A stretch of 64,000 nucleotides of DNA, from NCBI GenBank assembly GCA_023678885.1, contig CM042975.1, positions 30,545,405 to 30,609,404 of the forward strand. Reading direction: 5' to 3'. The position numbers and the translations under genes were made by a program. The notes under the pieces are model-generated. The model saw only the letters and a program-made list of their open reading frames with translations, ran no database searches and was not told the origin of the DNA. Origin of the DNA: Pogostemon cablin. Lineage: Eukaryota; Streptophyta; Magnoliopsida; Lamiales; Lamiaceae. The first letter of the stretch is position 1. Every line of letters starts with the position of its first letter. Shown piece after piece: positions 44,108 to 56,336 of this stretch.

Positions 44108-46797
44108 ATGACTTCTGAAACATTTGTGCAGCCAGCCATTCCACGATTTGATGGTCACTATGATCATTGGAGTATGCTGATGGAAAATTTCCTAAGGTCA
44201 AAGGAATATTGGAATGTCGTTGAATCCGGAGTACCGGTACCAGAGGCTGGAACGACGCCAACAGCAGTTCAAAAGGCTGAAACATATGCTTTAAAGTTGA
44301 AAGATCTTAAAGCAAAAAATTATCTATTTCAAGCCATTGATCGGTCAATACTGGAGACAATTCTTTGCAAAGAAACCTCCAAACAAATTTGGGATGCAAT
44401 GCAGAAGAAATATCAGGGGAATGCGAGGGCAAAGCGGGTGTTGCTTCAAAGCCTTCGGATTGAATTTGAGACTTTACGCATGAAGTCAGGCGAGTCGGTT
44501 TCAGAATTCTTTGCAAGAACAATGGCAATCGCAAATAAGATGCGGATCCATGGAGAGAAAATGGAAGATGTTACTATTGTCGAGAAGATTCTTCGATCGA
44601 TGACACCAAAATTTAATTTTGTTGTATGTTCCATTGAAGAATCGAGAGATATCGATTCACTTTTGATCGATGAATTGCAAAACTCTTTGCTAGTTCATGA
44701 AAACAAAGTTGTTCAGCAGGACAAAGAAGAACAAGCATTGAAGGCTTCATTCAATCTAAAAGGTCCAGGTGGTGGAAAAGGGAGATGGAAAAACAAAAAT
44801 CAGCAAAAATCAGATGAGCATCAACCTGCTGATTCTAAAGGGAAAGCAAAAGTCCGTGACAATAACAATTCAAATTATCACAAGAGGTTCATAGACAAGT
44901 CAGAGATTGAATATTATAGATGTCACAGGTATGGCCATTACAAGTCTGAATGCACAGCAAATCTTAACAAAAATCGTGCTGCGAGATTGAATTTTGCAGA
45001 AAAAGAAAAGGAGGAGGAAGCTACTCTGTTGATGGCATATCATGAAAAAGACCAAATTCATCAAAATATTTGGTACTTAGACACGGGCTGCAGCAATCAT
45101 ATGTGTGGAGACAAGACAATGTTTCATGAATTAGATGAAGCATTTCAAAGCATTGTGTCGTTTGGGGATAACTCTAAAGTTTCTGTCTTGGGCAAAGGCA
45201 ACGTGAAGATTCGCACTAAGGAGAATGAAACTCAAATTATATCTAACGTTTTCTTTGTTCCAGATTTGAAAACGAATTTGTTGAGTGTTGGGCAACTTCA
45301 AGAGAAGGGATATGAGATTTCCATCAAGGATGGTGTTTGATGTATTCGAGATGAGAAATTGGGCTTGATTGCGCAAGTCAACATGACTACAAATAGGATG
45401 TTTCCGCTGTATCTTGATCACACTACTCAATCTTGTTTTTCTGCTAATGTGAAGGACAAGGCATGTCTATGGCATTATCGCTATGGGCATCTGAATTTTG
45501 GTGGTCTAAGAACGCTGCAACAGAAAAATATGGTGAGAGGTCTCCCCATAATTCAAAGTCCTTCCCAAGTTTGTGAAGAGTGTGTTGTTAGCAAACAACA
45601 CCGTGATCAGTTTCCACAAGGAAAAACCTGCAGAGCAAAGAAGCTTTTGGAGTTGATCCATTCTGATCTTTGTGGGCCAATAAATCCATCATCAAATGGA
45701 GGTAAAAGATATCTAATGACCTTCATTGATGATTTTAGTCGGAAAACATGGGTTTATTTCTTGCAGGACAAATCTGAAGCTTTTGATTCTTTTAAAAACT
45801 TCAAAGTTCTCGTTGAAAATCAAGTTGGAAGCAAAATTAAAGTTCTTCGCACGGACCGTGGTGGAGAATACAACTCACTAGAATTTGCTAATTTTTGTGA
45901 GTCCCATGGAATTAAGAGGCAACTTACAGCAGCATACACACCTCAACAAAATGGAGTTTGCGAGAGAAAAAATCGCACTATTTTGAATATGGTGCGATGT
46001 CTTTTGATTCGGAGTGGTGTTCCAAAGTATTTTTGGCCTGAGGCAGTCAATTGGAGCATTCATGTTTTGAACAGAAGCCCCACTTTTGCTGTTCAAAACA
46101 TGACCCCCGAGGAGGTGTGGACTGGACGAAAACCCGCCGTAGATTATTTCAGAATTTTCGGGTGTGTTGCTTATGCTCATGTTCCGGACCAGAAAAGGAC
46201 AAAGCTAGAAGACAAGGGTGAGAAATGCATTTTTCTTGGTGTTAGTGATTATTCAAAAGCTTATAAGCTCTATAATCCTATCACTAAGAAAATAGTCATT
46301 AGTCGTGATGTTGTTTTTGATGAGAATAATTTCTGGAAAGGGAGTAATATATCATTTGAGCAACGAATTCCAGTTAGTTTCGATGAAGCTGACGAAAAGC
46401 AGAGTCAACAACAATTACCAGAACATGATCAGCATCCTTCACTTGATGACGAAAGTGATGAGCGGCCTCATCGTGTTAGAAGAAGACCTGATTGGATGGC
46501 TGATTATGAGGTAACGGGTATTGACCAATCTGATGATCCCCTCATTCACTTTGCTCTATTTTCAGATTGTGATCCGACCACCTATGACGTGGCTGTGAAA
46601 GAATTAAAATGGCGAAAGGCAATGGATGAAGAAATTGCAGCCATAGAACGAAATATGACATGGGAGTTATTGATCTCATTTACTGCAAAAGCGAAGATCA
46701 AATAGCTGATATATTTACGAAGTCCCTAAAGGTTGCTGCATTTCGAAAACTAAGGGAGCTGCTAGGCGTTGGTGTGCTTCAAACTCAATAAACTGAA
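44108..46797 (+). pseudogene. copia gag-protease-integrase polyprotein, RT missing
   Basis: Gag comes first (FDGHYDHWSMLMENFLRSKE), then a zinc knuckle whose first Cys is Tyr (YYRCHRYGHYKSEC, residue ~269) and the aspartic protease WYLDTGCSNHMCG (DTG near residue 324). An in-frame TGA at 45338-45340 interrupts the frame. The same frame resumes with the GAG-pre-integrase HHCC region (WHYRYGHLN...CEEC) and the integrase core: HSDLCGP, FIDDFSR and NGVCERKNR carry the D, D and E. The RT start motif KAMDEEIAAIERNMTWEL is joined at ~46670 directly to the last residues of RNase H (YCKSEDQIADIFTKSL, in another frame). That loses the usual ~2 kb in between. Confidence 0.92.
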
Positions 46798-46820
46798 TAT
46801 TTTCAGTTTAAGGGAGGGAT

Positions 46821-47063
46821 TGTTGAGTATATTTGACCTAGTAGTTGTTTATTTTACTTTCTTATCAAGTTTGGTTAGAGTCATGTCCTAGTTTATAGGA
46901 AATTAGTTTAAGTTGCAGATAAGTTGCTGAGTCTAGTTAGTGGTTAGTTAGTTGCTAATTTCATGTTATTTACGTTGATGTAATTGCCTATTTAAGGCCA
47001 TGATGTTTCATAATAAAAGGTATGTAGTTTTCCTTTCAATTTTTTTACTCTGATAAGTTAACA
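46821..47063 (+). repeat. 3' LTR of the copia element
   Basis: Same sequence as the 5' LTR; preceded by the polypurine tract at 46810-46820. Confidence 0.95.
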
Positions 47064-47216
47064 GTAATGAACAAGCCTCATTTGGTGAGGGAGGGCCGTA
47101 GATGTTTGTGAGTATGATGAGAGGAAAAACTGCCTGCACAAGAAAGATGGCCTAAATGACATACAATTAGAGTTGATGGATGGCTTTCATATCGACACGT
47201 ACCAATACTCAAATTA

Positions 47217-47815
47217 AATACAAGTTAAAATTAATAATCGATAATTTTTCAAACTACGAGATTTGATTTATTTAATATATTTAGGGCTATAATGTGTCAA
47301 TGTTTTCTGCATAGAAGAACATTTCGTGACAAAATACTTGAATGCAATTGTATAATAGTGAATCATTGTGAAAAGTTCCGGTTCATAAAGAATGAAATTC
47401 GACTGTGCTCTGGTGATAAAGTGAATTTGTGTATAAATAAAGATGTTAAACCGTTTTTATGTTTATTTTAAAAAAAAAATTAGTGAATAATTGTGAAAAG
47501 TTCCGGTTCATAAAGAATGAAATTCGAGTGTGCTCTGATGATAAATTGAATTTGTGTATAAATAAAGATGTTAAGCCGTTTTTATATTTATTTTAAAAAA
47601 AAATTACCACATTTTATTAAATACTAAAAAAAAAAAAGTCCTATAAGTGTTTACTAAATAAATAATCAAATTACGTGGATAAGTGGATTAGCCTGGCTGT
47701 TGAAATTTGCGAACAACGGCTAATATCCACATGAGAACAAACCCCCCGTTTATGGCTGCAAAACACAAGATTTTTCTCCACAGTTAATTGAAATCAGGGG
47801 TGACGAACAACAATC
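47217..47815. other. Intergenic, with a ~125-bp tandem duplication
   Basis: The unit AGTGAATCATTGTGAAAAG ... ATAAAGATGTTAAACCG and an A-rich tail occurs at ~47355-47480 and ~47481-47605. The last ~200 bases are presumably the promoter and 5' UTR of the next gene; no clear TATA box was chosen. Confidence 0.55.
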
Positions 47816-50800
47816 ATGAGCTTATGCTTCTGCTCAATCTCGAAACCTTCCTATCCAAATCATCAATTACCTTCCGTTTTTCGATCACCTCCCAACCCTA
47901 GTATCAACGCCTCTCGATTCCTCAATCTTCTTTGTTCTCGTAAGCAATTCATTTTCAGGACTGTTCATACTGACGGCGTAGGAGTTCTTTACCCCGACGA
48001 CGCCGTTTCAGAGCGGGGCGCCTCAATTGACGCTGAAGCGGTGGTCCATGGGGTCGAATCAGTTACTGCGACTGAAGAGTCTTCTGCGGTGAAAGAGTTG
48101 AAGAAGAAAGATGTTGCGGAAAGAGATGATGAAAACCGCTTTACGCTGCGAGGCGGACGAGAGGTATATCTTTGTTCTCCTCCAATTTTATTTCTGATTT
48201 TTCATGTGTTTTGAATTCCCACTCTGCAGAGATATTTGGTTTTCGATAAAAGTCATTAGTTAGTTCAGTGAATGTTTTATAGAGAGCATGAAATTTTTTA
48301 GAATGTTGCACTTTTAATGTTGGATATATGAGGCACATGGTACTAAATATTTGAGTGTTTTGAAGATCTGTAGAGGAATATGAGTTTGTTGGATGTTAAT
48401 TTGGGAAATATAAAGATAGGTGTATGAAGAGAAAGCTTATCTAGTTGGTGTAGCAAGGAAAGGCGACACTGATGATTCCTTTGGTATAGAAGAATCACTA
48501 AGTGAATTAGAGCAACTAGCTGACACAGCTGGATTACTTGTTGTTGGTTCTACTTATCAAAAGTAAGTAGAATAAATCATGATTTACAAATTCTTGGTTG
48601 AATTTTTTTAAAAAAAATTATGAGTACTTTAGGATTTTAGGTTAATGGTTTGAAATGATTGTTCTGTTTATTGTAGACTTGCAGCTCCCAACCCCAGGAC
48701 ATATATAGGATCAGGAAAGGTGGCAGAAATTAAGAGTGCGATCCATGCATTTGACGTGGAGACGGTAATTTTTGATGATGAACTCTCACCAGGGTTGGTT
48801 CTCAATGACCTCATAATTTCATACTTATGTCATTCCATCTCTAATACATTATAGCTACGGTATCGTTGTGGGAATCTGAGCAATTCTCTATTAAGTATAT
48901 GGTTATGCTTGGTTATAGATAAACGACTTATTGGTAATGTATCACATTTTCTTCTTACTCTTCCTTTATCTGATTTTAAATGGTTGAAGACAGGCAATTA
49001 CGGAACTTGGAGAAGACATTTGGCGGTGATGTTAGGGTGTGTGACCGTACTGCACTCATCTTGGATATCTTCAACCAGCGAGCAGCCACCCGTGAAGCTT
49101 CTTTACAGGTAATTTATCTTGATTCATGTTTGAAGATTCACTTTTATTGATGCTAACAAAAGGAGCTTTTTACTATCAGGTTTCATTGGCTCAGATGGAA
49201 TATCAACTACCCCGATTAACAAGAATGTGGACCCATCTTGAGCGACAAGCAGGAGGGCAGGTGAAGGGTATGGGTGAGAAACAAATTGAAGTTGATAAAC
49301 GTATCTTACGCGACCAGGTGTGGATCTTGCTTTATGTTGCAATAGTTAAATCTTCAAAGGGTCTCAGTGAGTTCAAACCTGAATTGCAACGTTCAATTTT
49401 GGATTTGGATCTGGATCCATAACTTGTTATACTGTTTTCTATTTAATTTTTATTTACAAGGATCTGAAATATGACTTTCTGGTTTAACTATATGATAATC
49501 AAATTTTGACTTTTACTGCCTTAGGTATTATAGTTGTCTGGATGGCACGCCAACCTTATGTGTGGAAATTCAATTAATTAGAAATATTTTATTCTATACT
49601 ATGCAAATCTTTCTATGTTTTATGATTTTATGTCCCGTCTCTTAGCATACTTTCGATTAGACATATGTTAAAATACTCAGTAAAGTAACAATTGATACGT
49701 CTGATTTGAAAAAAAAAATTACAGACAAATGGTTTGAGCACTTCAGAATTATTAGTATCACATTTCTGTTAGGCATTATGCTTCCTTAATGTAGATATGC
49801 ATATAACTCACACAGTTTTCTGGAGTTTTTAGATTGCCGCTCTCAAGAAAGAGATAGAATCTATTCGTAAACATCGCAAGCAGTACAGGAATCGACGAGG
49901 TGCTGTGCCTGTTCCAGTTGTATCTTTGGTAGGAATACTCTTTATTTCTGTTCTATGAGATGCTAAAGTTTGATTGTAATGTCAGCTCCATTTGTCTTAA
50001 CTGTCAAACCCTTCTGTTTGTTTGTTATGGTCTATTATGTCCTTTAATGCTGTAGATTTTCAATTAACATCCTTGTATCATGATCCGGAGTACCTCTATC
50101 ACAAAAAAAACTATTGACTTTATTATCGAGAATCCATCTTAGTACCCCAACTGCCCAGCATTCCAGTCTTTTCCATGAATTTAAAAGATATGTATTGGTA
50201 TAAATTGAATATTCTCTATTAATTTAAGCTCAATTGAACACATGATGGTGAATCGATTTGTAGGATGCCATCTGCAGAAAATGCTTAATGGTGCTCAAAG
50301 AAGCTGAAGTTAAATAGAAAGAATCCTAGTGGTGCTTGTTAGCTAATTGAAAAAGTATTTGTTGGTTGAAACATTCTCCTTAAAATGTTTAAGAAAGATC
50401 AAGATGATCATGTTTCATTGATTGCTTGGGTTTTTTTTTTTTAATCGTGTGTCTACTTCTTTCTCTAAATTACACACATGCAATTGGTTTTATATGGATA
50501 ATATATAGATAAATTGACAATATATCTGCTCTTATACTTTATGATTTGTTTTTTATTTGAACTGAGAGGCATAACGGTCAAGCTTCATTCTCAGGTTGGA
50601 TACACAAATGCTGGAAAGAGTACACTTCTAAACCGATTGACTGGAGCTGATGTTCTTGCTGAGGACAAGCTGTTTGCGACACTTGATCCTACTACAAGAA
50701 GGGTCCAGGCAAGTATACTGTCCCTAAAGAAACTTGTTTCCCTTGATTCTTATCTTCAGATGTTCCTATCATCACAGTTTAGAGATGATCACTTGCAATA

Positions 50801-53481
50801 ATACACAAATTCTATATTTTAGTGGAATTGGTCTTGACTTTTATGATATTGCACCTGAAACTATGGAAAACATTTTTCTTCATTGGTTTGAAGGAACTGC
50901 TGAAGAATATACAATTTTGAGAATTACTTAGCAATTTATTCATATACTATGTGCTTTCTTTCTTATTACTTGGTTAACAATCTGTCTAGTTGATGACAAT
51001 TCAGTGCGAAAGAGATATAATGTCTTATTTAGCACTCAATCATTTAGTTTCTCCTTTAACTTCCTTAGTAGTATTTTGAATATTTTAAAAAAAATTATAC
51101 ATATTGTAGAATTTCTGAGTTAGTGAACAATGATCACGACTTGCAATGGATAAACAAATGACACCTTACTATTTACTAATGATGGTTCAGTTTCTGCCGC
51201 TCAAATCTAATTAAATTGTTTTATTTTCTCTTTTCTAGATGAAGAATGGCAAGGAATTTCTTTTGACCGACACTGTTGGCTTCATTCAAAAGTTACCTAC
51301 AACATTGGTATGAATGTTTCTTACTGGACATTTGTAACGCTTGTTCCCATTTTTTTGCAAGATGTGTTTTCATTTGTTTATTACGTTCAACCTTGGCTAA
51401 TCTATAATATTTATTTTGAATCAAGTTGTATCTCTTTCAGCTAATCTTCTTCTTTCTGTAATATGTATTTCGGATCAAGTTGTGTGTCTTTCAGCTAATC
51501 TTCTTCCTTCAGGTAGCTGCTTTCAGAGCAACTTTGGAAGAGATATCTGAGTCATCGCTTCTGGTACATGTGGTGGATATTAGGTATGATTTCTTCCTAG
51601 TAGCGAGCGCCGAGCTATAAATCTCACCTCTGCAGCTTCTGTTAACATTCACTCTTTTTTTTTCAGCCATCCAATGGCAGAGCAACAAATTGACGCTGTG
51701 GACAAAGTTCTTGCAGAACTTGATACGTCATCCATCCCCAAGTTAATTGTGTGGAATAAGGTATTTAGTCATGTATAACAATTTTCTTCTAAATTTGTTT
51801 ATAATATTTTAGGGGGTGTTTGCATGCATGCTCATGTAGTCAATTGATTAAGGGCATCATGTTTGCTTAAATATGTTTTTTAATTTATGAAATTGTGACT
51901 GATGATGCACATAGCCACACACTTGGTAATCTAACTCTAGACAGTAACTGAACCTGTTAATTTTTTCCACTAGTTGTTGGGTGATTATAGATCTACTACT
52001 TTTTTGGTTCAAAATACTATGTTCTTGGTTAATTCATGTTCTTACAGATTGATAATGCGAGTGACCCTGAGAAACTAAGGTCTGAGGCTAAAAAAAACCT
52101 TGATATCGTGTGCATATCTGCTTTAACTGGTGAAGGGCTGGATGATTTCTGCAGTGCAGTTCAAGAAAAACTTAAGGTACTTTTGAATATTTTAGCTTTA
52201 GAAATTGCGAAGTGTTTTTTTATATCCTCTTTTCCATTGAAAATTTCTCCGAGTGAATTCATGAGCTTATATACAGGATATGATGGTATGGGTGGAAGCT
52301 TTGATTCCATTTGACAAGGGGGAGCTCCTGAGCACCATACATCATGTTGGTGTGGTTGAAAAAATTGTAAGCTTTCTTTTCGGTATTGCTATATAATTCA
52401 AAAATTTTCCCCATGTTTAGAGGTTGCTTGTACATATACGAATGTAATTATCTTCTCACAAGCTCCCTACTTAAACATTGTGCATAGGGGACGATGAATG
52501 GAACGTAGAATTTTGCATAGCATTTTGGTTAAAAAGATGGTTTACTTGATTTTCATTTTATTTTTTTAATCTGAAGAAATTGTTCGACAGCATTATTTGA
52601 AAGATTGTAATACTCATAAAATGAGTGGACAGACCTAGTGAAAATATGTAACACTGATCAAGTAAAATTATTGGTACTGCAGTATAAATACCAGAATAGA
52701 ATCGTAGATGGTATTCATCTGTGAGAAATTACAGTGTAAATTACAAAAATAAAATAGTTGAATTCTGTAGTTCAATAAAGGAGGATAGCATAATATTACA
52801 ATAGGGGTGTGTTTGGTTCACTTTGAATTAATAATACTCATTGGGCCTTGAAATTTTCTAAAAATTAGAGAATTTATATACTAATTGGACTTATGCGGGC
52901 TTAATTTTCATCTAAGCCCATTAATAAAAAGCAAGGGGCCCGGTGAAATACAACCTTGATGGGAAGTGTGTTACAATATCCCATGAAACTAATATGGAAT
53001 TAAGAGAATTCTAATGTTCATCCATTGCTTATCACATTTACAAGCTTTATTAACCCACCTATTAATCTTAGTGAACCAAACACACCCTAGGTTATCTATG
53101 GACTTCATGTATTGGCTATAGGCTCCGCTTAGGCTTTCAGACAAATCAATTGACATCATGGTAAAAGAGAGGGTTTTAGTGACTACAAGTAAAAGTTAAA
53201 CTCACCTCTCTTTCATATGCATTTGATCCTCTCAGTAAACTACCCTACAGAAGTCATGGCCCATTCTTCATCATTAACTGAACTAATCTAGTGCTATAGT
53301 GTTCTCTATGTTTTGCCTGTCCGTGCTCGATTCTTTTCTCCATTTCAAAGAATCCCAAAAAACCTAATGTTCGATAATTGTTTCACAGGAATATGTGGAG
53401 AATGGAGCCTTGATTAGAGCTCATGTTCCACTCCGCTTCGCCAGACTTCTCACTCCCATGAGACAAACTTGCGTGTCATAG
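47816..53481 (+). CDS. HflX-type GTPase, organelle-targeted (13 exons)
   Basis: Exons: 47816-48163, 48420-48562, 48677-48793, 48994-49108, 49180-49317, 49833-49928, 50595-50708, 51239-51307, 51513-51583, 51667-51760, 52048-52176, 52277-52366, 53389-53481. All phases agree and give 538 residues. The first ~45 residues are S/P/R-rich and acid-poor, like a chloroplast or mitochondrial transit peptide. The HflX N-terminal domain follows (YLVGVARKG, PRTYIGSGKVAEIK, FDDELSPGQLRNLE, DRTALILDIFNQRA, Q-MEYQLPRL), then a coiled-coil linker (ALKKEIESIRKHRKQYR) and the G domain: GYTNAGKST (G1), DTVGF (G3), WNKID (G4), SALTGEG (G5). Bacterial HflX binds the 50S subunit and rescues stalled or stressed ribosomes; an organellar equivalent is inferred. 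All introns are GT-AG except the one after exon 7 (GC-AG). No inactivating change was seen. Confidence 0.93.
50709..51238 (+). other. GC-AG intron of the HflX gene
   Basis: The donor reads CAG|GCAAGT and the acceptor TTTTCTAG|ATG. Splicing here joins TTRRVQ to MKNGKEFLL in frame, as expected for HflX. No usable GT donor keeps both frame and protein match. AG|GCAAGT is the known consensus for GC donors. Confidence 0.85.
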
Positions 53482-53804
53482 CTTGCATCTGAGTGGTTCA
53501 AAAGGGAGGCGGAGGGTGAAGAAGACACGATCAAGCTGATGGGATTATCATTGCTGCGTGCAATCGTCCCAGAGCATTATTCGTGACGGACTTTGTTCCC
53601 CAGCAGAAGCTTTGACCCCTTGAATGAACATTGTATGGTAAGAGTTTATCCTTCCTCCCTTAATATAGCAATGGTGACTCCTTGCGTGCACATCTGAAGG
53701 CTGTAGTGAATGATACTCCAATTAGTTTTCAGAAAACTTGCAGAATCTTGTATATTGTAGACTTAATAGTAATTTGTATGGATATTGACGTGGATAAATA
53801 TACA
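53482..53804. other. 3' UTR and downstream region of the HflX gene
   Basis: No further coding sequence. The polyadenylation site was not identified with confidence. Confidence 0.5.
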
Positions 53805-54541
53805 TAGGGGTGATCACGGTGCGGTTTGGGCGGTTTTTCGATAAAATTTAAATTGTCTTGCTATGGGCGGTTCGATTTTACGTTTTGTTTAAAACCGCGG
53901 TTTTTCAACTATAATTCATTGATCGGTTTTTTACGGTTTGGCGGTCGGTTTTGGCAGTTTACCGATTTTAATAATAAGATTGAATACAACTATATACATA
54001 CATAATACAAAACTTAAATATAGATAAATATACATATTTTAATAAATATACTTTAGTAATTCATGATAACAATTTACAATTGTATAATTCTAAACTAGTC
54101 TAAATTATCAATTTTTTGATAGTAAGAACTCATTTTTTATTTTAAATTTATTATATCTCATTCTAATCATGAATTTAAATGTCTCAATAGAGTTTAAATA
54201 ATAAATATGATAGAATGTTTTTTTTTAAAGTTATCATCATTTGTTAGAAAATTTAACTATCATAAATTTTGACAATAGAAAAGATTTACAAGTGTATAAT
54301 AAGTTAGATTATAACATTTTAATTAGTTTAAATTTCGTACATATAGTATACATGTACATAATATAGGTAGGCGGTGCGGTGCGGTGCGGTGCGGTGCAAT
54401 TTTAGGAAAAAATCGAAATTGCACCATTACAGCGGTGCAGTTTTCTCAAATAAAAATAACCGCGGTTTATGTAATTATATCGTTAGTGGCGGTGCGGTTC
54501 GGGTGGTTTGAGCGGTTTTGAAAAATTTATGCTCACCCCTA
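53805..54541. mobile_element. hAT-type non-autonomous element
   Basis: Ends TAGGGGTGATCA and TGCTCACCCCTA are inverted repeats of the hAT type. The 8-bp flanks AATATACA (53797-53804) and AATATATA (54542-54549) match at seven of eight bases. Subterminal GCGGTTT / GGTGCGGT repeats occur at both ends, including five tandem GGTGC units near 54371. 737 bp, no transposase. Confidence 0.85.
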
Positions 54542-54549
54542 AATATATA

Positions 54550-54750
54550 CCCTCCGTCCCACCCAAAAGTCATTTTTTTTCATTTTGGCGTCCCTTCCAA
54601 AGAGACCACTTTCTATTTTTATACACATAGGACCCACACACCATTACTAATACAATTAAAATATGAGTCCAGGCTACCATTAATACAATTATCCATCACA
54701 TATTAAATAATAATATTTTTAATTTACGTGAAAAGTAAAACAACCCTTTT
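54550..54750. mobile_element. Stowaway MITE lacking its right end
   Basis: Starts CCCTCCGTCCCACCC directly after the hAT target duplication. The family interior (GGACCCACACACCATTAC, TTTACGTGAAAAGTAAAAC) follows, but no right TIR is seen. Confidence 0.65.
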
Positions 54751-55344
54751 AATTTTGGTTCTTCTCACAATCGTCTTCAATTTTCACTGATAAACATCAC
54801 TCTATTTAATTTTATTCTTTATTTATTACATCAAAATTACATTTTTCTTAAATTGCATGTCAAAGCACATGTGAAATTTTTGGTACGAAGGGCAGTAGAA
54901 AATATAAACTAGACAAATTAATTTAATTTCTATTTTATGGAGTTTTTTTTAATAAAAATTAAATTTGAAAAGCAGCTAATACAACCAACTTTTATTGATA
55001 TTAACAACAAACCCCAGTAAGTATATTATCTGGCCTTTCTTTATTTTGTTGTATCCTATCATTTCTGTCTTCTCTCACTTGAATTCCTTCTTCAGCATAA
55101 ATATACCAACATAATCTTTAATCCTTTATGTGATCATTCGTTGTCCTCTTTCTAAGATTGGGTTAGGCTGTTTCACAAAAATTATTTATTGAGATGAATA
55201 AAAAATATAATATTTTGATAAAATAAAATACTTAATTATAAAATGTAATAAAATTGGTGCATTAAACTATGCCATAAATAATTTATAATATAAATGAAAA
55301 TTAATAACAATAAAATAATAAAAATAATAACAATTTAATAAAAG
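54751..55344. other. AT-rich intergenic DNA
   Basis: No gene or clear repeat recognised. Confidence 0.45.
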
Positions 55345-55625
55345 TGATAATTAATTAAAACAGCCTAAAACGGTCTCATTTGAAATGACTAAGCTTAAAA
55401 TGCTCTTACTCAAGATTGCCCTCTCTAAGTTTTATTTATTATTTAATCCCAACATTGTAATTAATTAATAAAATCTAATATTATATGACGACAAAATTAT
55501 AATAAAATAAAGAATAATCTGTAAGATTGCCCTCTCTAAGTTTTATTTATTATTTAATCCCAACATTGCAATTAATTAATAAAATGACGACAAAATTATA
55601 ATAAAATAAAGAATAATCTGTAAAT
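55345..55625 (+). repeat. Direct repeat, left copies
   Basis: CCTAAAACGGTCTCATTTG ... ATTGCCCTCTCTAAGTTTT ... GAATAATCTGTAAATTA. The second half is repeated once more at 55522-55625, and the whole unit reappears at 56110-56300. Confidence 0.75.
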
Positions 55626-55667
55626 TACAATAAAATAATAAAAATGATAACAATTTAATAAATGAGT

Positions 55668-56107
55668 TTATTACTCTCAAATACACGCTTTTAAACATAT
55701 TTACTATTAGATACATGAAATTTAAATAATTACTCTTACATACAAAATATTAAAGTAAAATACCAAATATAACTTTATACTCCATAATCTTTTAAACCAA
55801 CAACCCTACCCCTCACCCACCCACCCACCGGCGTTAATCGGCATTTGACCGGCCGTTGACTGGCATTGACCGTCGCTGACCTCCGCCACCTGCTGCCGGA
55901 ATTTAAAACGTGCAAATAAAATGTGCAAAAATAAAATTGTGCAAAATCAAATTGTGTATAATCAAATTGTGCAAAATAATTGTGCAAATATATAGGGGTA
56001 TTTATGGTATCACAATCATAACTGTGTAGTTATGAGTAATAATACTTTGAATCATGTAGTTTATATCAATTATTCATTTTTTATGTACCATCTAGTAGGT
56101 AGCCCTT
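55668..56107. mobile_element. GC-cored non-autonomous element (third copy)
   Basis: Shares the 'gatacat...acatacaaaatattaaagtaaaatacc' end with 4720-4860 and 1740-1897, and 'atgtaccatctagtaggta' at the other end. The core has a CCACCCACCGGCG/CCGGCCGTTGACTGGC stretch followed by several GTGCAAAAT units. It sits between two copies of a direct repeat. Unclassified. Confidence 0.5.
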
Positions 56108-56109
56108 AA

Positions 56110-56300
56110 TAAAATTAATAATTAATTACAACGGCCTAAAACGGTCTCATTTGAAATGACTAAGCTTAAAATGCTCTTACTCAAGATTGCCCTCTCTAAG
56201 TTTTATTTATTATTTAATCCCAACATTGTACTATTAATAAAATCTAAAATTAAATGACGATAAAACTATAATAAAGTAAAGAATAATCTGTAAATTATAG
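56110..56300 (+). repeat. Direct repeat, right copy
   Basis: Near copy of 55345-55500 (ACGGCCTAAAACGGTCTC ... TCTAAAATTAAATGACGA). Confidence 0.75.
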
Positions 56301-56336
56301 AATATATCAGTACGTGTGCACAAAAAAACTGGATCA

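Larger units (their letters stand above)
43711..47063 (+). mobile_element. Ty1-copia retrotransposon with identical LTRs, RT deleted
   Basis: LTRs 43711-43953 and 46821-47063 are 243 bp each. I found no difference between them reading base by base. Target duplication GTAAT at 43706-43710 and 47064-47068. The primer-binding site TGGTATCAGAGC (43955-43966) matches the initiator methionine tRNA usually used by copia. A polypurine tract AAGGGAGGGAT sits before the 3' LTR. The internal region codes for gag, protease and integrase. The reverse transcriptase and almost all of RNase H are missing, so movement must have relied on another element's enzymes. Confidence 0.95.
43607..47216 (+). pseudogene. 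Small coding fragment interrupted by the copia element
   Basis: The left part (43607-43710) opens with ATG and reads MESYKLAQDLAKEIYIEDVN then DDAKYDAKAINEHV. The right part (47069-47216) continues across the target duplication with NKPHLVREGR and, after a one-base shift, DVCEYDERKNCLHKKDG, LNDIQLELMDGF and HIDTYQYSN before TAA. With the insert and one GTAAT removed, the left frame runs uninterrupted through the junction. The charged, non-repetitive composition looks like a genuine exon. The family is not recognised. The shift near 47100 suggests the fragment was already decayed or has decayed since. Confidence 0.5.

Noticed and set aside
43711..47063. Active autonomous copia element
   Set aside because: Despite matching LTRs it lacks reverse transcriptase and has an in-frame stop.
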